NCBI GenBank assembly: GCA_954871525.1
Contig: OX940870.1
Span: forward strand, 31,300,555 to 31,364,554
Length of the DNA stretch: 64,000 nt
Reading direction: 5' to 3'
DNA from: Parietaria judaica
Lineage: Eukaryota; Streptophyta; Magnoliopsida; Rosales; Urticaceae
Part shown: positions 1 to 11,128 of the stretch, one piece after another
Layout: every line of letters begins with the position of its first letter
Numbering within the stretch: the first letter of the stretch is position 1
Notes under the pieces: generated by a model
Databases searched by the model: none
What the model was told of the DNA's origin: nothing
What the model saw: only the letters and a program-made list of their open reading frames with translations
Program-made: the position numbers and the translations under genes

Positions 1-75
1 AAAATAGCACTAATTACAATTACCAAACTGAACTCTATAATTTCAGATGGTATAAAAAAATCAAAGAAGCAAAAC

Positions 76-964
76 CTTGGGATTGCAGCATTTAGCAGTG
101 TATGAGAGAAGGCCGTTGCTTTTGTCAATGACGTCATCCCATCTCTCGCTCTCGTTCTCCTTTCCATCTAACTTCTCTATCAAGAACTTTAGATCGCTTT
201 CCGATACAATCTCCTCGACCCTGCACAGCAATATTGACCCGACAAACCAGTCAAATTTTGTACTAGGGGTGTCCACGGGTTGGATTGGGCCGTCCAAGCG
301 CTTTACCCGAATCCCAACAGCCCGTTTTAGGTTGGAAAAAATATGCCCAATCCAATCCGAAAATTTCAAAGGCACAATCTAAACCGGTCCAATGAAACTC
401 CGGGTTGTATTTGCTTTGGAGCTAGTCAGGCCTGATTCGGGTGAACGATAAATTTACGTAAGTTTCAATAAACAGAGCTCTCTAAAACATTTAAGTTAAA
501 TCCATAGAATTCGGTCCGAGCCGGGACCGGGGCCAACCGGATTTGTTTGATTGTGCCAGAAAGTAAATACGTTATGCAGATGCTTACAAGTCCTTCTTAT
601 TGACAAACAAAATGATTCATTTCCTCGATACAAATTCTTCCACAATCCGATGATCCAATCGCCAATTCCCCAAAACCATAAGAACAAGAAAGACCCAAAA
701 CGCAATCACTTACCCGAATTGGGGAGCCTGAGAGGCAGAGTGGGCGGGATTCGAAGCAGAGACGAGCTGCGAATTCGAAATGGAAGAGGAATCGGAGCGA
801 GAGAGGAAGGAGAAGGAAGTTTTCTTGAAGGAGTGCCACAAGAAGATGAAGAAGAGAGCGAGGAGAGTAGCCCAGCCGCCATAGACGTTTTGGCGCCAGA
901 AATCGTGGGACCAGGATCCGCCATGGAAGGAGATCGCCGATCCCGATTCCCAGAAAGTGGACAT
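76..964 (-). CDS. START-domain lipid-binding protein, 5' part (partial at left edge)
   Basis: Two coding exons are visible on the minus strand, 964-714 and 220-76, followed by a donor, so the gene continues off the left edge. Exon 1 ends with a GTAAGT donor at 713 and exon 2 begins after a TGCAG acceptor. The codon split over the junction (GG + G) stays in frame, giving 132 residues. Residues 29-44 form one hydrophobic membrane segment (WATLLALFFIFLW). After a Ser-rich linker comes the motif SESDLKFLIEKLD and then SYTAKCCNPK, which match the start of the START domain in plant membrane-anchored START proteins (polyketide cyclase/lipid transport superfamily). These proteins bind lipids in a hydrophobic pocket. 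The intron after CCNPK fits what I remember of that family. I chose the ATG at 964 because it is the first one in frame. The lipid-binding core lies outside the window, so the ligand is unknown. Confidence 0.6.
221..713 (-). other. Intron 1 of the START-domain gene
   Basis: This 493-bp intron separates the membrane-anchor exon from the START exon. It holds a GC-richer stretch from about 262 that begins TAGGGGTGTCCACGGG, which resembles the hAT MITE terminus TAGGGGTG seen elsewhere in this window. A matching opposite end was not found, so it may be a truncated MITE. Confidence 0.4.
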
Positions 965-1240
965 GATCGAATCGAATTGGGGTTTGAGTGGCTCAGTCAA
1001 ACATTGATTTGGACAGGCAGGTAACAGACGAATGCCAAAAAAGCCCTATCTATCTTCAAATTCAATGTGATGATGTACTTTTATAACTTGTAATTTTGTA
1101 ATTGTATCCATCTAATTCTATCTATGTGTGTATATATATATAATATAAATATTTATGTTATGCGTAGAATTCACAAATAATTCAGATTTGCGTGGTTCAC
1201 TAAAATTAAGTTATATTTATAAAATGAAAATGAAAATTTG

Positions 1241-1421
1241 GTCCATATTCCTAGAGGAGTCAGTTCGCCACGTGTCAACATGTCACATGTATGATCTTAT
1301 TATTAAGTCGAACCATCGAATCTCATTTAAATGCATGTCAATTCCCCTGGCTGGCTGGCTAGATATATCTCAAATTATATTTAGTCCATATTCCTAGAGC
1401 AGTCAGCTCGCCACGTGTCAA
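1241..1421. repeat. Duplicated 38-bp module with CACGTG box upstream of the START gene
   Basis: A 38-bp unit beginning GTCCATATTCCTAGAG and ending CGCCACGTGTCAA occurs at 1241-1278 and again at 1384-1421, with three or so mismatches. Each copy holds a G-box/ABRE-like GCCACGTGTC. The pair lies 280-460 bp upstream of the START-gene ATG, where promoter elements would be expected. That position makes a regulatory role possible, but it is inferred only. Confidence 0.5.
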
Positions 1422-1695
1422 TGTTGATAGACTTGATTCAACATTCGAATAAGTCAGATAGTATGTAATTTATGTATGATCCCAAACCTGAGTGCAGGGT
1501 CGAACTTAGGAAACAATCGAAGAATAAGTGGATTGAGATGAATTGGTCCTCTGCCCAAAATAATAGGGTACAACTAGGGTTGCCACCGCTTGATTAACTT
1601 GTTTATTTTTCACTATTTGGTATCCTTAATTTAATTCCGGTTAGTCATGTTTTAATAACCTTAACTTGTTTTTAAAACCCGGTTAACCTAATTTC

Positions 1696-1875
1696 TGATG
1701 AACTATAGAAGAGAAAGAGAGAGCGAGCCAAACATATTTGGAAAGAGAATTCTGTTATAATGACTTAATGAACAATATGTTACAATCTGGTATTTATACA
1801 CAGATAACTACAACTGTTAATAACAACAGCTAAACATAAAGCTTAAACTACAGTTATACAGAATATACTCTAACA
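1696..1875 (-). repeat. Copia-1 3' LTR
   Basis: This 180-bp repeat is the downstream (3') LTR in element orientation. It differs from the 5' LTR by about eight substitutions and a 1-bp indel by eye, roughly 95% identity, so the insertion is not very recent. Confidence 0.93.
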
Positions 1876-4800
1876 TCCCCCCTCAAGCTGAAGATTGGTA
1901 AGACTTTCGATCTTGAACTTGAACCGAAGATGCTTGAACTGTGGTTCAGAGAGAGGCTTCGTGAGAGTGTCAGTTATTTGATCAACTGACGGCACATGTT
2001 GGATAATGATTTCTCGACGAGACACTTTTTCACGAACAAAGTACAGATCGAGTTCAATGTGCTTGGTCCGAGCGTGAAGCACTGGGTTGGCTGAGAGAAG
2101 AACAGTGCTAAGGTTATCAAACCAAAGCACTGGATGTGAGGGCAGATGCACACGTAATTCCCGAAGGAGAGAAGTGAGCCAAGTTACCTCACAAACAAGA
2201 CCAGCCAAGTTCCTATATTCTGCTTCAGTGCTGGAACGCGAAACCGTGGGCTATTTCTTTGAGAGCCAGGAGATGAGATTGGGACCAAGATACACACATT
2301 GTCCCGAAGTAGACCGGCGATCGTCAAGGTCTGAGGCCCAATCAGCATCACTAAACCCAACAAGGTTGAGCGAGTGACCACGCCGAAGGTGTAAGCCATA
2401 ATCATGAGACCCCTGCAGATAGCGCAAGATACGCTTGACAGCCTTGAGATGAACATCTGTAGGTTTCTGCATGAACTGGCAGACACAATTCACGCTAAAG
2501 GCGATATCAGGGCGTGTAATGGTAACATATTGAAGAGCGCCCACCAAGCTCCTATAGTTATGTACATCTTCCAGGGGGTCTCCATCAGAAGCACGCAGCT
2601 TAAGACTGGACAGCATGGGCGTTGGCGGTGAGCTGCAGTTGATCATCTTGGGCTTAAGCATAAGGTCACGAACATACTTTGCCTGGTTGAGATGAAATCC
2701 ATCTGCAGTGCGTGTGACTTGAATGCCAAGGAAGTAACTCAACAATCCCATGTCCTTGAGAGAGAAGGCATTATTGAGCTTGGTGATAAGACGGTCAATG
2801 GCCAAGGCATTGTTCCCAGTAATCAAGATATCATCTACATATACAAGAATGTAGGTGACATGATCATTACAGTGATGGATGAAAAAGGAATGATCAGACT
2901 TGGCATGCATAAATCCAAGAGAGAGAAGGGCTTGATTTAGCCGATCAAACCAGAATCTTGGAGCTTGCTTGAGCCCATATAAGGCTTTATGCAGCTTGCA
3001 GACCAGCTGTGGATTGTCCGAAGATTCAAAGCCAGGAGGTTGTCGCATGTAAACTTCTTCTTTGAGAATGCCACTTAGAAAGGCATTGTTCACGTCAAGC
3101 TGTCGCACTGGCCAATTTTGGGAAAGGGCAAGCGTAAGGACAACACGAATGGTGGCTGGTTTGACCACAGGACTGAACGTCTCATTGAAGTCAAAACCCG
3201 GCTGTTGATGAAAGCCTTGAGCCACAAGGCGAGCCTTGTACTTCTGGATAGATCCATCAGGATTTTCTTTGACCTTAAAGACCCATTTACACCCAATAGC
3301 ACGCCTGTTTGGAGGAAGAGATACGAGAGTCCAAGTGTAGTTCTTGGACAAAACAGTCATCTCAGCTTGCATGGCAAGTTTCCAAGGCTGATGAGTAAGT
3401 GCTTCGCGAACATTGGAAGGCTCAAGGGCAGAGGAAACAAATACACGAGGCATTTGGATGCCATTTTTACTCCTCGTGACCATGTGATGAGTGTTAAGAG
3501 GGTTCGGGGTACCTGGAGCTGGAGCTGGATCTGGAGTTGGAGTTGTAGTTGGAGTTTGGCCTGGAGTTTGAGCTGGAGTTGGAGTTGGAGTTACTTGTAT
3601 CCACTGTTAGACAAGATAGGGGAATGGCCCCATAAGTCGGAGTGAACAAGTTCAAGCGGTTTAGTATAGACAGAGTTAGACTTAGTAAAGGGCAGTCGAT
3701 GTATTTTTCCATGACAACAAGAATCACAAAAGGAAGCTGCTTGTTTATTGGAATAAGGCACATTACATTTGACTAATACATCACGAACAACTGCAGTTGA
3801 AGGATGAGCTAGTCTGTTATGCCACACATCGAAAACATTACAAGCAGAAATGGAATCGACAGACACGGGAAAGAAATCTGTAGACAAAGAGTGGTGACTG
3901 GAGAGCTTGAACTTTGACGGGAGTTTGACACTCGATGAGTCAAAGCAATAGAGGTCATCTTTGAGCGTCTTTCTTATGACAACTTCACGTGTTTTGCTGT
4001 TTTTCACAAGGCAAAAATCATCATGAAACTCAAAGAATACCCCATTATCTTTGCAAAATTGACGCACGGAGAGTAAGTTTTTACTAATTTCGGGAACAAG
4101 AAGGAGTTTGTGAAGGTGGAAAGTTTTGTGTGAAAGAGAGGATTTCATTTTTGAATAGCCAATACGAGAGATAGACAAACATGCACCATTACCGACTTGC
4201 ACTTGGCTTGTTCCTCCAAATTTGTGGCTATGCTGAACATTCTGAGGGTCTGGAGTGACATGATGCGCCGCTCCTGAGTCTGCATACCAGTCATAATCAT
4301 CACTGACCTCGGGAGTGGAGAAGGCAGCATGAATCTGAGGTGATGGCTGTAGCTGAGGTGAGGACTGCATCTTGCCACGCCCAACCAGATTCGTTGGGAT
4401 TTGGAATGACTGATCAAACCGATAATAGCACTCAGCAACGACGTGCTCTAATTTCCCACATAGTTGGCATTGCGGACGATTCTCCATCCAAACAGGCCTT
4501 CCTCGTCCACCTCTTCCACGAAAGCTCCCTCTCCCACGGGAGCCAGAATTCGAGGCAAAGCGAGGGTTATTGGCCGAGAAGTGACCACGAGAAGGATTAC
4601 CTCTTTGCAAGAAATTCTGGTTCGCCGTGTAATTTGCAGAGATGGTGATCTCCGATCCTATGGACGTCTTCTCACGGCGAGTTTCTCGTGACAGAAGCAT
4701 CGACTCAATTGCTGCAACAGAGTACTGAGTCGTGCTGAATTCGAAGCATGTGACAAAAGATTCATACTCCTGTGGCAATCCATTGAGAATCGCATCGATG

Positions 4801-5330
4801 TGATCTTCAGCCGTCAAGAAAGTTCCAACAGAATTCAAAGAATCCACGATCGACTTGATCTTTGCGAGATATTCGAGCAAAGAAAGTCCTTCTTTCTTGA
4901 TGCTCTTTAATTCGAGCTTCAGTTGGCGAGCTCTGGATCTTGTTTGCGAGGTAACGTATTCAGTTAATCGATTCCACAAACCGTAGCTTGAATCGCATCC
5001 AACCAGGTGAGGAAGAAGCAGATCTGAAATCGAGGTCAAGATCCATAGCATGAGGATATGATCTTGCTTACAAAAGAGATTGAAGGCTCTGTTTGGAGAT
5101 CCAGATTCTTCAAATCTTGAAAGTGCAAGATCCTTGTTGAAAAGATACTCCTCAAGGCCATATCCAAGAACAGCTGAAAGAATTTGTTGTTTCCAGACGA
5201 GGAAATTCGTTTCGTGCAACTTGATCGACAGCGAGTGGCTGAAGGAGACGAGATTCACGGATCCGCCATTGTTGCTTCTGGAATCCGCCATGGAAGCTTC
5301 TTCAGATGCAGATCGTTGCTCTGATACCAT
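1870..5330 (-). pseudogene. Copia-1 gag-pol, defective
   Basis: The reading frame opens at 5330 with MVSEQRSASEEA. In order it holds the gag capsid region (UBN2-like), a CX2CX4HX4C zinc knuckle (CQLCGKLEHVVAEC), the protease motif DWYADSGA, and the GAG-pre-integrase zinc-binding region ending LVHSDLWG. The frame closes at 3591, where an internal deletion joins integrase to a Thr-Pro-rich linker. Reverse transcriptase resumes at about 3483 with intact [15 protein letters not shown]-type (LVYVDDILITG) and tether motifs. A single TAG stop at about 2246-2248 interrupts the RNase H part between SWLSKK and PTVSRSSTEAEY. RNase H ends with the EGGC tail at 1870. The deletion and the stop make it a pseudogene. 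Confidence 0.92.
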
Positions 5331-5508
5331 GATGAACTATAAAGAGAAAGAGAGAGCAGGCCAAACAGATTTGGAAAGAGAATTTTGTTATAATGACTTA
5401 ATGAACAATCGGTTACAATCTGGTATTTATACACAGATAACTACAGCTGTTAATAACAACAGCTAAACATAAAGCTTAAACTACAGCTATACAGAATATA
5501 CTCTAACA
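5330..5508 (-). repeat. Copia-1 5' LTR
   Basis: This 179-bp repeat is the upstream (5') LTR in element orientation, immediately next to the tRNA-Met primer-binding site at 5318-5329. It contains a TATA-like ATAAATACC on the element strand near its middle. The gag ATG overlaps the LTR/PBS junction at 5330. Confidence 0.93.
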
Positions 5509-5995
5509 ATTTCCGGTTATCAAAATCTGATTAACCTGTTTAATAACCTTAAACTGTTTTTTATTTATAGATATAGCATTCAACACATTTTATCACAACA
5601 ATAACACATATCGGTCCAAAATAAATCGCAAATAAAGCAACTCAGTCAAAAAAGAAACATACCGATCCAAAATATAAATCCGAAAAGTACAACAATTATA
5701 AGTAATCCAAGAAGTCAAGGAAAAATTTCATTGAAGAGAGAAGTAGCCCTACTTAATTTAATTCTAAAATATTTACAGTAAAAAATAATGTTAAAAACGG
5801 TCATAAAAAACCGGTTAGTAAAATAACCTGTTTTGAAAAATAAATAACCTATAACATTATCCTCTTTGAAACCAGATACGGTTAACCTTAACATGTTTCC
5901 AAAACAATTCGGTTACGGTTATTTTAAACCGGATAATTTTCGGTTACAGATTTAAAATTCGATTACTGGTTATTTTGTACACCCCTAAGTAAAAC

Positions 5996-6486
5996 CCGTT
6001 CCAACGAAGATAAATTTTTAGTACAATCAGACCCTCATATAAAAAAATTGAGTTTTAATTTGAGTTCACATAATTACCTTGGAATTTCGCTTTTGGAGAG
6101 GTTAACTTTAGTGAGGATTGAATGTTTGCACACTTTCAATCAATTATTATAAGTTTTTTGTGATTCTTTTATGAAGAAGAAAAAAAAAACCGCTGCGTAG
6201 GAGAGCTTTTGAGGAAGCGTATGAACTTGTTCACGTGGTTTGTAGGAAGAGTGGTAAGCAAATATAATACTCGTAGGTGGAAGGTCGATTTTTGAAAGAA
6301 GAGACATGAATCCATGATGATTAAATTTAAACCTCAAAGTGATGTGTTTCCGAGGCTTAAGTAGTAAGTGGTCTTTTTTCAAAAACCTAAAATACATTTC
6401 AAAATCCAACCATCGCCGAACACCACGTCGTCGGCCCCGGCAAGCCCAAAGGGGTAAAGGCCTAGGAATCTAATCAGGACTGCATA
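5996..6486. other. Intergenic, nothing recognised
   Basis: This is AT-rich spacer between two hAT-like elements. The only long open frame is an antisense poly-Lys/Phe artefact around an A-tract at 6179-6190. Confidence 0.5.
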
Positions 6487-6494
6487 CCAAGAGG

Positions 6495-7240
6495 CAGGGG
6501 CGGAGCCACTTGGGGCTAACCGGGATCGGCCGCCCCCACTTGATCTAAGCCGGCAATTTATGTGTAATGAATATTATATATACAACACGTTATATGAAAA
6601 AAAACATATAAAATTTTACTGAAACTCTATTGTGGTGCAATAGTAACTTTCTTATTATTTTTTTCTCTTGTGGGCCAAGGACCAAGGTTCGATTCTTCAC
6701 CACCAAATTTCAACCCATATAATTTTTTGGCTACTTATCTTATATAATCCTTTTCAAATAATTTGTCAATATATATAATATATTTGCTTTTTATATTTCG
6801 TTCTTACTATTAAAAAATAGTTTATTAATATATTAATATCTTATATATATAAATACATAGAGATACACAAATATATTTTTACTAATATATCACAAATATA
6901 ATAAAAGAAAAACATATAAATAAAAATATGAATCAATGACCCATTCGTAGCTCTCTGGCCAAAAAAAAAAATTTAAAGATATACTTATATTTTGGAATTT
7001 TAAAAATATCAACCATCTATCAATAATAATTTACGATAAAAAAATATGAATTTTTTAAAATATAGAAATTCACAAAACCAATTGTACACGATGATGAGGT
7101 TTATATGAACTAGAACACAAATATTATAAAGAATAATTATAATACAATACATCTTACAAGTTTCATATCTCACCATCTTATTTTAAAAATTACGATCGAT
7201 TTTTTGCCCCCTCTTGTTTGATTCTCTGGCTCCGCCCCTG
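6495..7240. mobile_element. hAT MITE with perfect 8-bp target duplication
   Basis: The termini are the inverted repeat CAGGGGCGGAGCCA / TGGCTCCGCCCCTG, a terminus typical of plant hAT MITEs. They are flanked by the identical 8-mer ccaagagg at 6487-6494 and 7241-7248. The 746-bp interior is AT-rich and non-coding. Around 6632-6705 it holds a tRNA-promoter-like pair (GTGGTGCAATAG as box A, GGTTCGATTC as box B). Confidence 0.92.
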
Positions 7241-7260
7241 CCAAGAGGTGAGTTCGTATA

Positions 7261-8072
7261 GCATTTTTTAAGACCAAAATACCGTAAAATATAATTTAAA
7301 ATAATTTCGAAACACTTAAATTAAGTTTTTTTGAGGCCCCTTAATATGGAATTATTTTTAATTGCGGCTAAAACACCCAACTTTTGACAATATTCGCCGA
7401 GAGGTACCCAACCTCAATAAATGTAAGTGAAAGTACCTAACGTCGCACCTTCATCGCTGACCAACTAACACCGTTAGACACCTGCTTACGTGGCCGTTAG
7501 GCTGTCTCATGTGGTGTACCACGTGGCACAAGATGCCACGTGACCAAAGATTGAGTACTTTTGCCGCCACATGGCATTTTTTTAATTTTATTTTTTTTAA
7601 TTTTATTTCCCGTTGGCCCACATGTTTTAATTTTTTTTAAACATATCTAAGGTAATCAAATAATTTTATAAAATATGTATTTATAAAAATATATGTTTTA
7701 TTTTTGTAAAATAATCAATAATTCCTCAAATAATCAAATAAAACTATGTGTGCCAACGGGAATTATTTTTTAAATGTCACGTGGTGGCGAAAGTACCCAA
7801 CCTTTGGCTGCGTGGCACGCCACATGAAACAGCCGAACGGCCACTTAGGCAGGTGTCTAACAACGTTAGTTGGTCGGCGACAAAAGTGCGACGTTAGGTA
7901 CTTTCGTCTACATTTATTGATTTTGAGTACCTATCGAATAATATTGCCAAAGGTTGGGTATTTTAGCCGCAATTAAAATAATTCCATATTAAGGGGCCTA
8001 AAAAAACTCAATTTAAGTGCCTCAAAATTATTTTAAATTATACTTTACAAGTATTTTTGTCTAAAAATATGC
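7261..8072. mobile_element. Large fold-back (palindromic) MITE carrying G-boxes
   Basis: The two halves are inverted copies. The left arm (GAGGCCCCTTAATATGG, then GCGGCTAAAACACCCAAC) is mirrored on the right (CCATATTAAGGGGCC, GTTGGGTATTTTAGCCGC). The arms are about 400 bp and the centre is near 7680. The sequence has no coding frame. CACGTG motifs occur at 7520-7525, 7537-7542 and 7778-7783. A clear target duplication was not found beyond a flanking TA, so the superfamily is uncertain, although Mutator-like is plausible. Confidence 0.75.
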
Positions 8073-8360
8073 TAGACACATCATAATTGAAATAATATTT
8101 TTTAAATATACAGAATCTTATATACTTTTACATCAAAATTTAATTTTACAATTTTGATTGGCCCCAAATTACTCCTCGCATCAAGCTCCAAAAATCTCAG
8201 GCACGGCCTTGAGTGAGTGCGAGGAACAAATGCTTTTTAACGAAATAAAGCTAAGAATAAGAGAAAAACAGAAGAGGATTTTAAGTGGCTCGGCCTAATG
8301 AGGTGTCTACTCTAGGGGGTTCTTACTATGATTTTATGCACAAAGTGTTACAAGATTGAG

Positions 8361-8411
<51 letters not shown>

Positions 8412-9014
8412 ATGTGTTCCCGAAAGTCTCAAGCAAGAGGAGGAAAAGTACAAATTTGAGTCCCTAAATGCAAAAGAAAAAGAAAAAGAATGTCGTCAAC
8501 CTCAAGCCACAAGAGTGGGGATGAAGCGCCAATTTGGGTATTTCGGGTGGTCACAAAGGCCGATCAGACCCTTTTACACTTTCAACGTTTTTACTATGTT
8601 TCTCTTCACGGCGATAGCCTTTCAATTCAAGTAAATGTCTTTGAACCGGCGGAAGAGTCCGGGAGAGACAATCCAATTTGACTATTTTATCTGTGGGTCC
8701 GAGAGTTTAATCTTCATCAAATCATGATTTTGTGGGAGCGTCGATGCCTTTTATAGTGAATGACCATCCCTAGGGAGGGAATTTTCCATGTAGGATAGGA
8801 AATCCCCGTCGTCTTTGAGTTTGACAATTCTTGTCGTTCATATATTTTTTCAAACGGGACGGAGGTGTGGAGAAAAAATAAAATAAAAAGTGATTCTCAA
8901 AATGAGGACAGAAATGCGGATTGCGGACTACAAGCCGAAAGGCCAGGGGAGAAAACCCCAAAATAGGCCCAAGGTATATTTATTCTCAAAATTTGAATTG
9001 AAGCATTTAAGTGT
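8073..9014. other. Intergenic with an (AT)n microsatellite
   Basis: No gene is supported here. A pure (AT)n run lies at about 8361-8403. The short open frames at 8490-8681 and 8770-8961 show no recognisable protein and no consistent gene structure. Confidence 0.5.
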
Positions 9015-9022
9015 AAACAATG

Positions 9023-9327
9023 TGGCACACGTTAGCATCCCATGTAGCTAGAGCAGCACATTTCCGTCGCCAACCAGGATCGCGACTCGTCGCGGTGGTT
9101 TCCGGCGCGTCGCGACGCGTCGCGACGAGTCGCGACTCCCCCCCTCTCTCTCTCCCTCCCGCGCTCTCTCTCTCTCTCTCCGTCTCACATAACTCTCTCT
9201 CCCGCTCTCTCGCGACTCGCCGCGACGCCACACGCCGCGACGCGTCGCGACGCCAAATCTCGCGGTTTTGGCGACCGAGTCGCGACGTGCCGCGGCGGTG
9301 GAATGTGCAGTTCTACATGTAGCATTC
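9023..9327. mobile_element. GC-rich fold-back element with CGCGACG repeats
   Basis: A 300-bp island of very high GC and CpG content sits in AT-rich DNA. Its ends form an inverted repeat (CATGTAGCTAGAGCAGCACATT at the left; the right end, reverse-complemented, reads CATGTAGAACTGCACATT). The interior repeats CGTCGCGACG-type palindromes on both sides of a central CT-rich tract. Three overlapping open frames run through it, but they are low-complexity Arg-rich products of the repeats and not genes. A foldback transposon is the best reading. Confidence 0.6.
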
Positions 9328-9832
9328 AAAAATATAAAATATATATTTTTGTAAGGTGAGTATCAAAGTGTAATTTAAGTTGAAGTGAGGTGTTTTTCTT
9401 GCTATCGACTTATAAACGGGTGAAACTGGAATCGAAAATAAAAGATTAACTTTCTCTGTTCATGTTATAGAAAATTGGGAACTTTTTTTATTGCCGGGAC
9501 CGCTTCTAAAATTTTCTGATTCCGATTTTAAAATTTCTCGGTTCCGATTCTAAAAGTAGTTGAATTAAAAACGATATGTAATTTTGAAAAATTAAAAAAA
9601 AAATTAAAACCTACACACATATATATATATATATAAAAAACGATAAAAATATGTAAAAAAAATACACTAAAACTGTCATACTAAAAACTTAAAAATGACA
9701 TGTAGTTTAGAACCAAAATCCGTGCCAAAAATTGGGAGCCAAGAAGTATCGATTCCTAATTTTAAGCTAAATTTCTCATTTTTTTTTAAGAAAAATGGTT
9801 CGGTACAGAACCAGGAAACGGTTATAAAATAG

Positions 9833-10480
9833 TAAGTGTGAAACCGGGTCGGGTACCCGGTTTTTTTGAGGTACCCGGTACCCGGATCCGAAAACCGGGT
9901 ATCTAAAATTTGATACCCGGTATCCGAAAACCGGGTACCCGAATTCCTATCTAATTTTTGATACCCGGATCCGGTACCCGGGTTTGAAGACGGATTCGGG
10001 TTTTCAACCGGATCCAGGTTTATACCCGGATCTGCTTATTTTTTTATTTTTTTAAATATATTATCTCAAAATAAACATTTTCTCATAAATAAAAACATAT
10101 ATCCATTGTCTTAATTAAAATGCATAAAAAAATAGTCTCGCGGTTTTTTCTTCGTTTCCGCCATCATTTCTTCTTTCCGCGCATCAAGTATCATCAACAT
10201 CAATTGTAAACATATGTTATGACAATGATAATAAAAAGTATTACTGCCTCAAATATACATTAGATAAAAATAATTAAATAAAATTAAAGAAAAAAAATCG
10301 GGTATTAAATACGGTACCCGAACCCGGTTTTAAATCTGGATACGGATTTTTACCCGGATCCAGATTCGGATATGGATTCAGATTCGGATCCGGAATCCAG
10401 ATACAGATTCGGATTTTAAATCCGGATACAGATTGGGATACGGCTTTTTACCTGGTCTTCGGGTTTTATTTTTATCCCTA
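9833..10480. mobile_element. hAT-like MITE rich in GGTACCCGG repeats
   Basis: The ends TAAGTGTGAAACC and TTTTTATCCCTA are flanked by near-identical 8-mers (taaaatag at 9825-9832, caaaatag at 10481-10488; 7 of 8). The subterminal regions are packed with variants of ACCGGGTACCCGG and CGGATCCGG, which fold back on themselves. There is no coding capacity. It ends about 90 bp upstream of the likely RPN6 leader. Confidence 0.65.
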
Positions 10481-10569
10481 CAAAATAGTGATTGGTTTGT
10501 CACCCAAAAAAACTCTCAAGGAGTATCATGTAATTTATCAAGAATTGAGGACCATTTGTGCTAAAGAGC

Positions 10570-11083
10570 TTTCTTTTTGTTTCTCCTCTTCGTCAAGCTT
10601 CCATTTTTCTCTTCATTACTTCACCGTTTCAATCTTCACTTACTCTCGAGTATTCTCTCTCTGCAACTCCGTCTCTCTGCTTCTTCCTCCGTCTCCGTCG
10701 CTCCCAGATTCCAACCTCTCGCCGTAAGTTCGCTGCTTTCCCTTCTCTACTCTTCATTTCCATTCTAGGGTTTTCACTCGCATCGATAGGCTTCGCGTTT
10801 CTCCATGCGAGCTTCTGATCTGTATCACGCAATTTCCATTTCCGATCTGCGATTTAACTCTAGTGATGTTCGTTCTGTGTCTCGAGATTTGCTTTTAGGG
10901 CTCTCCTAACTCCTCTGATCTGGATTTGGGTTCGCTTCTACGTAATTTGATTCGCCTCTGTAGCTCATGAGAACTTTTTGTAGCCATGGAAACCATCACC
11001 TAAGCTTGTGTGAAGCTACAAGTTAGCTCAATTTTTTAGAATTTGGTTGGTCAATGGAGACAAATGGAAAGATTCATGGTATT

Positions 11084-11128
<45 letters not shown>

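Larger units (their letters stand above)
1696..5508 (-). mobile_element. Ty1/copia retrotransposon, copy 1 (two LTRs, integrase core deleted)
   Basis: This is an LTR element in minus orientation with 5-bp target duplications atttc at 1691-1695 and 5509-5513. The LTRs are 1696-1875 and 5330-5508. The primer-binding site at 5318-5329 reads TGGTATCAGAGC on the element strand, complementary to the 3' end of initiator tRNA-Met. A G-rich polypurine tract lies at 1876-1884. Short LTRs of about 180 bp with a compact gag-pol frame suggest the Ale/Retrofit lineage (inference). Compared with copy 2 at 58 kb, about 0.85 kb covering the catalytic integrase core is missing at about 3590, so the element cannot transpose on its own. 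Confidence 0.93.
1575..5987. mobile_element. hAT-like MITE, split by the Copia-1 insertion
   Basis: The sequence starts TAGGGTTGCC at 1575 and ends GTACACCCCTA at 5987, with many CCGGTTA-type repeats between. It is interrupted by the Copia element at 1696-5508. The flanking 8-mers (ggtacaac at 1567-1574, agtaaaac at 5988-5995) match at 6 of 8 positions, which fits an old 8-bp hAT target duplication. Without the Copia insert it is about 0.6 kb and has no coding capacity. Confidence 0.55.

Noticed and set aside
3118..3645. Plus-strand ORFs of 75-175 residues across Copia-1
   Set aside because: They are antisense shadows of the retrotransposon reverse transcriptase and the Thr-Pro repeat.
9020..9329. 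Three long overlapping open frames in the GC-rich island
   Set aside because: They arise from stop-poor GC palindromes, encode Arg/Ser low-complexity sequence in all frames, and lack any gene structure.
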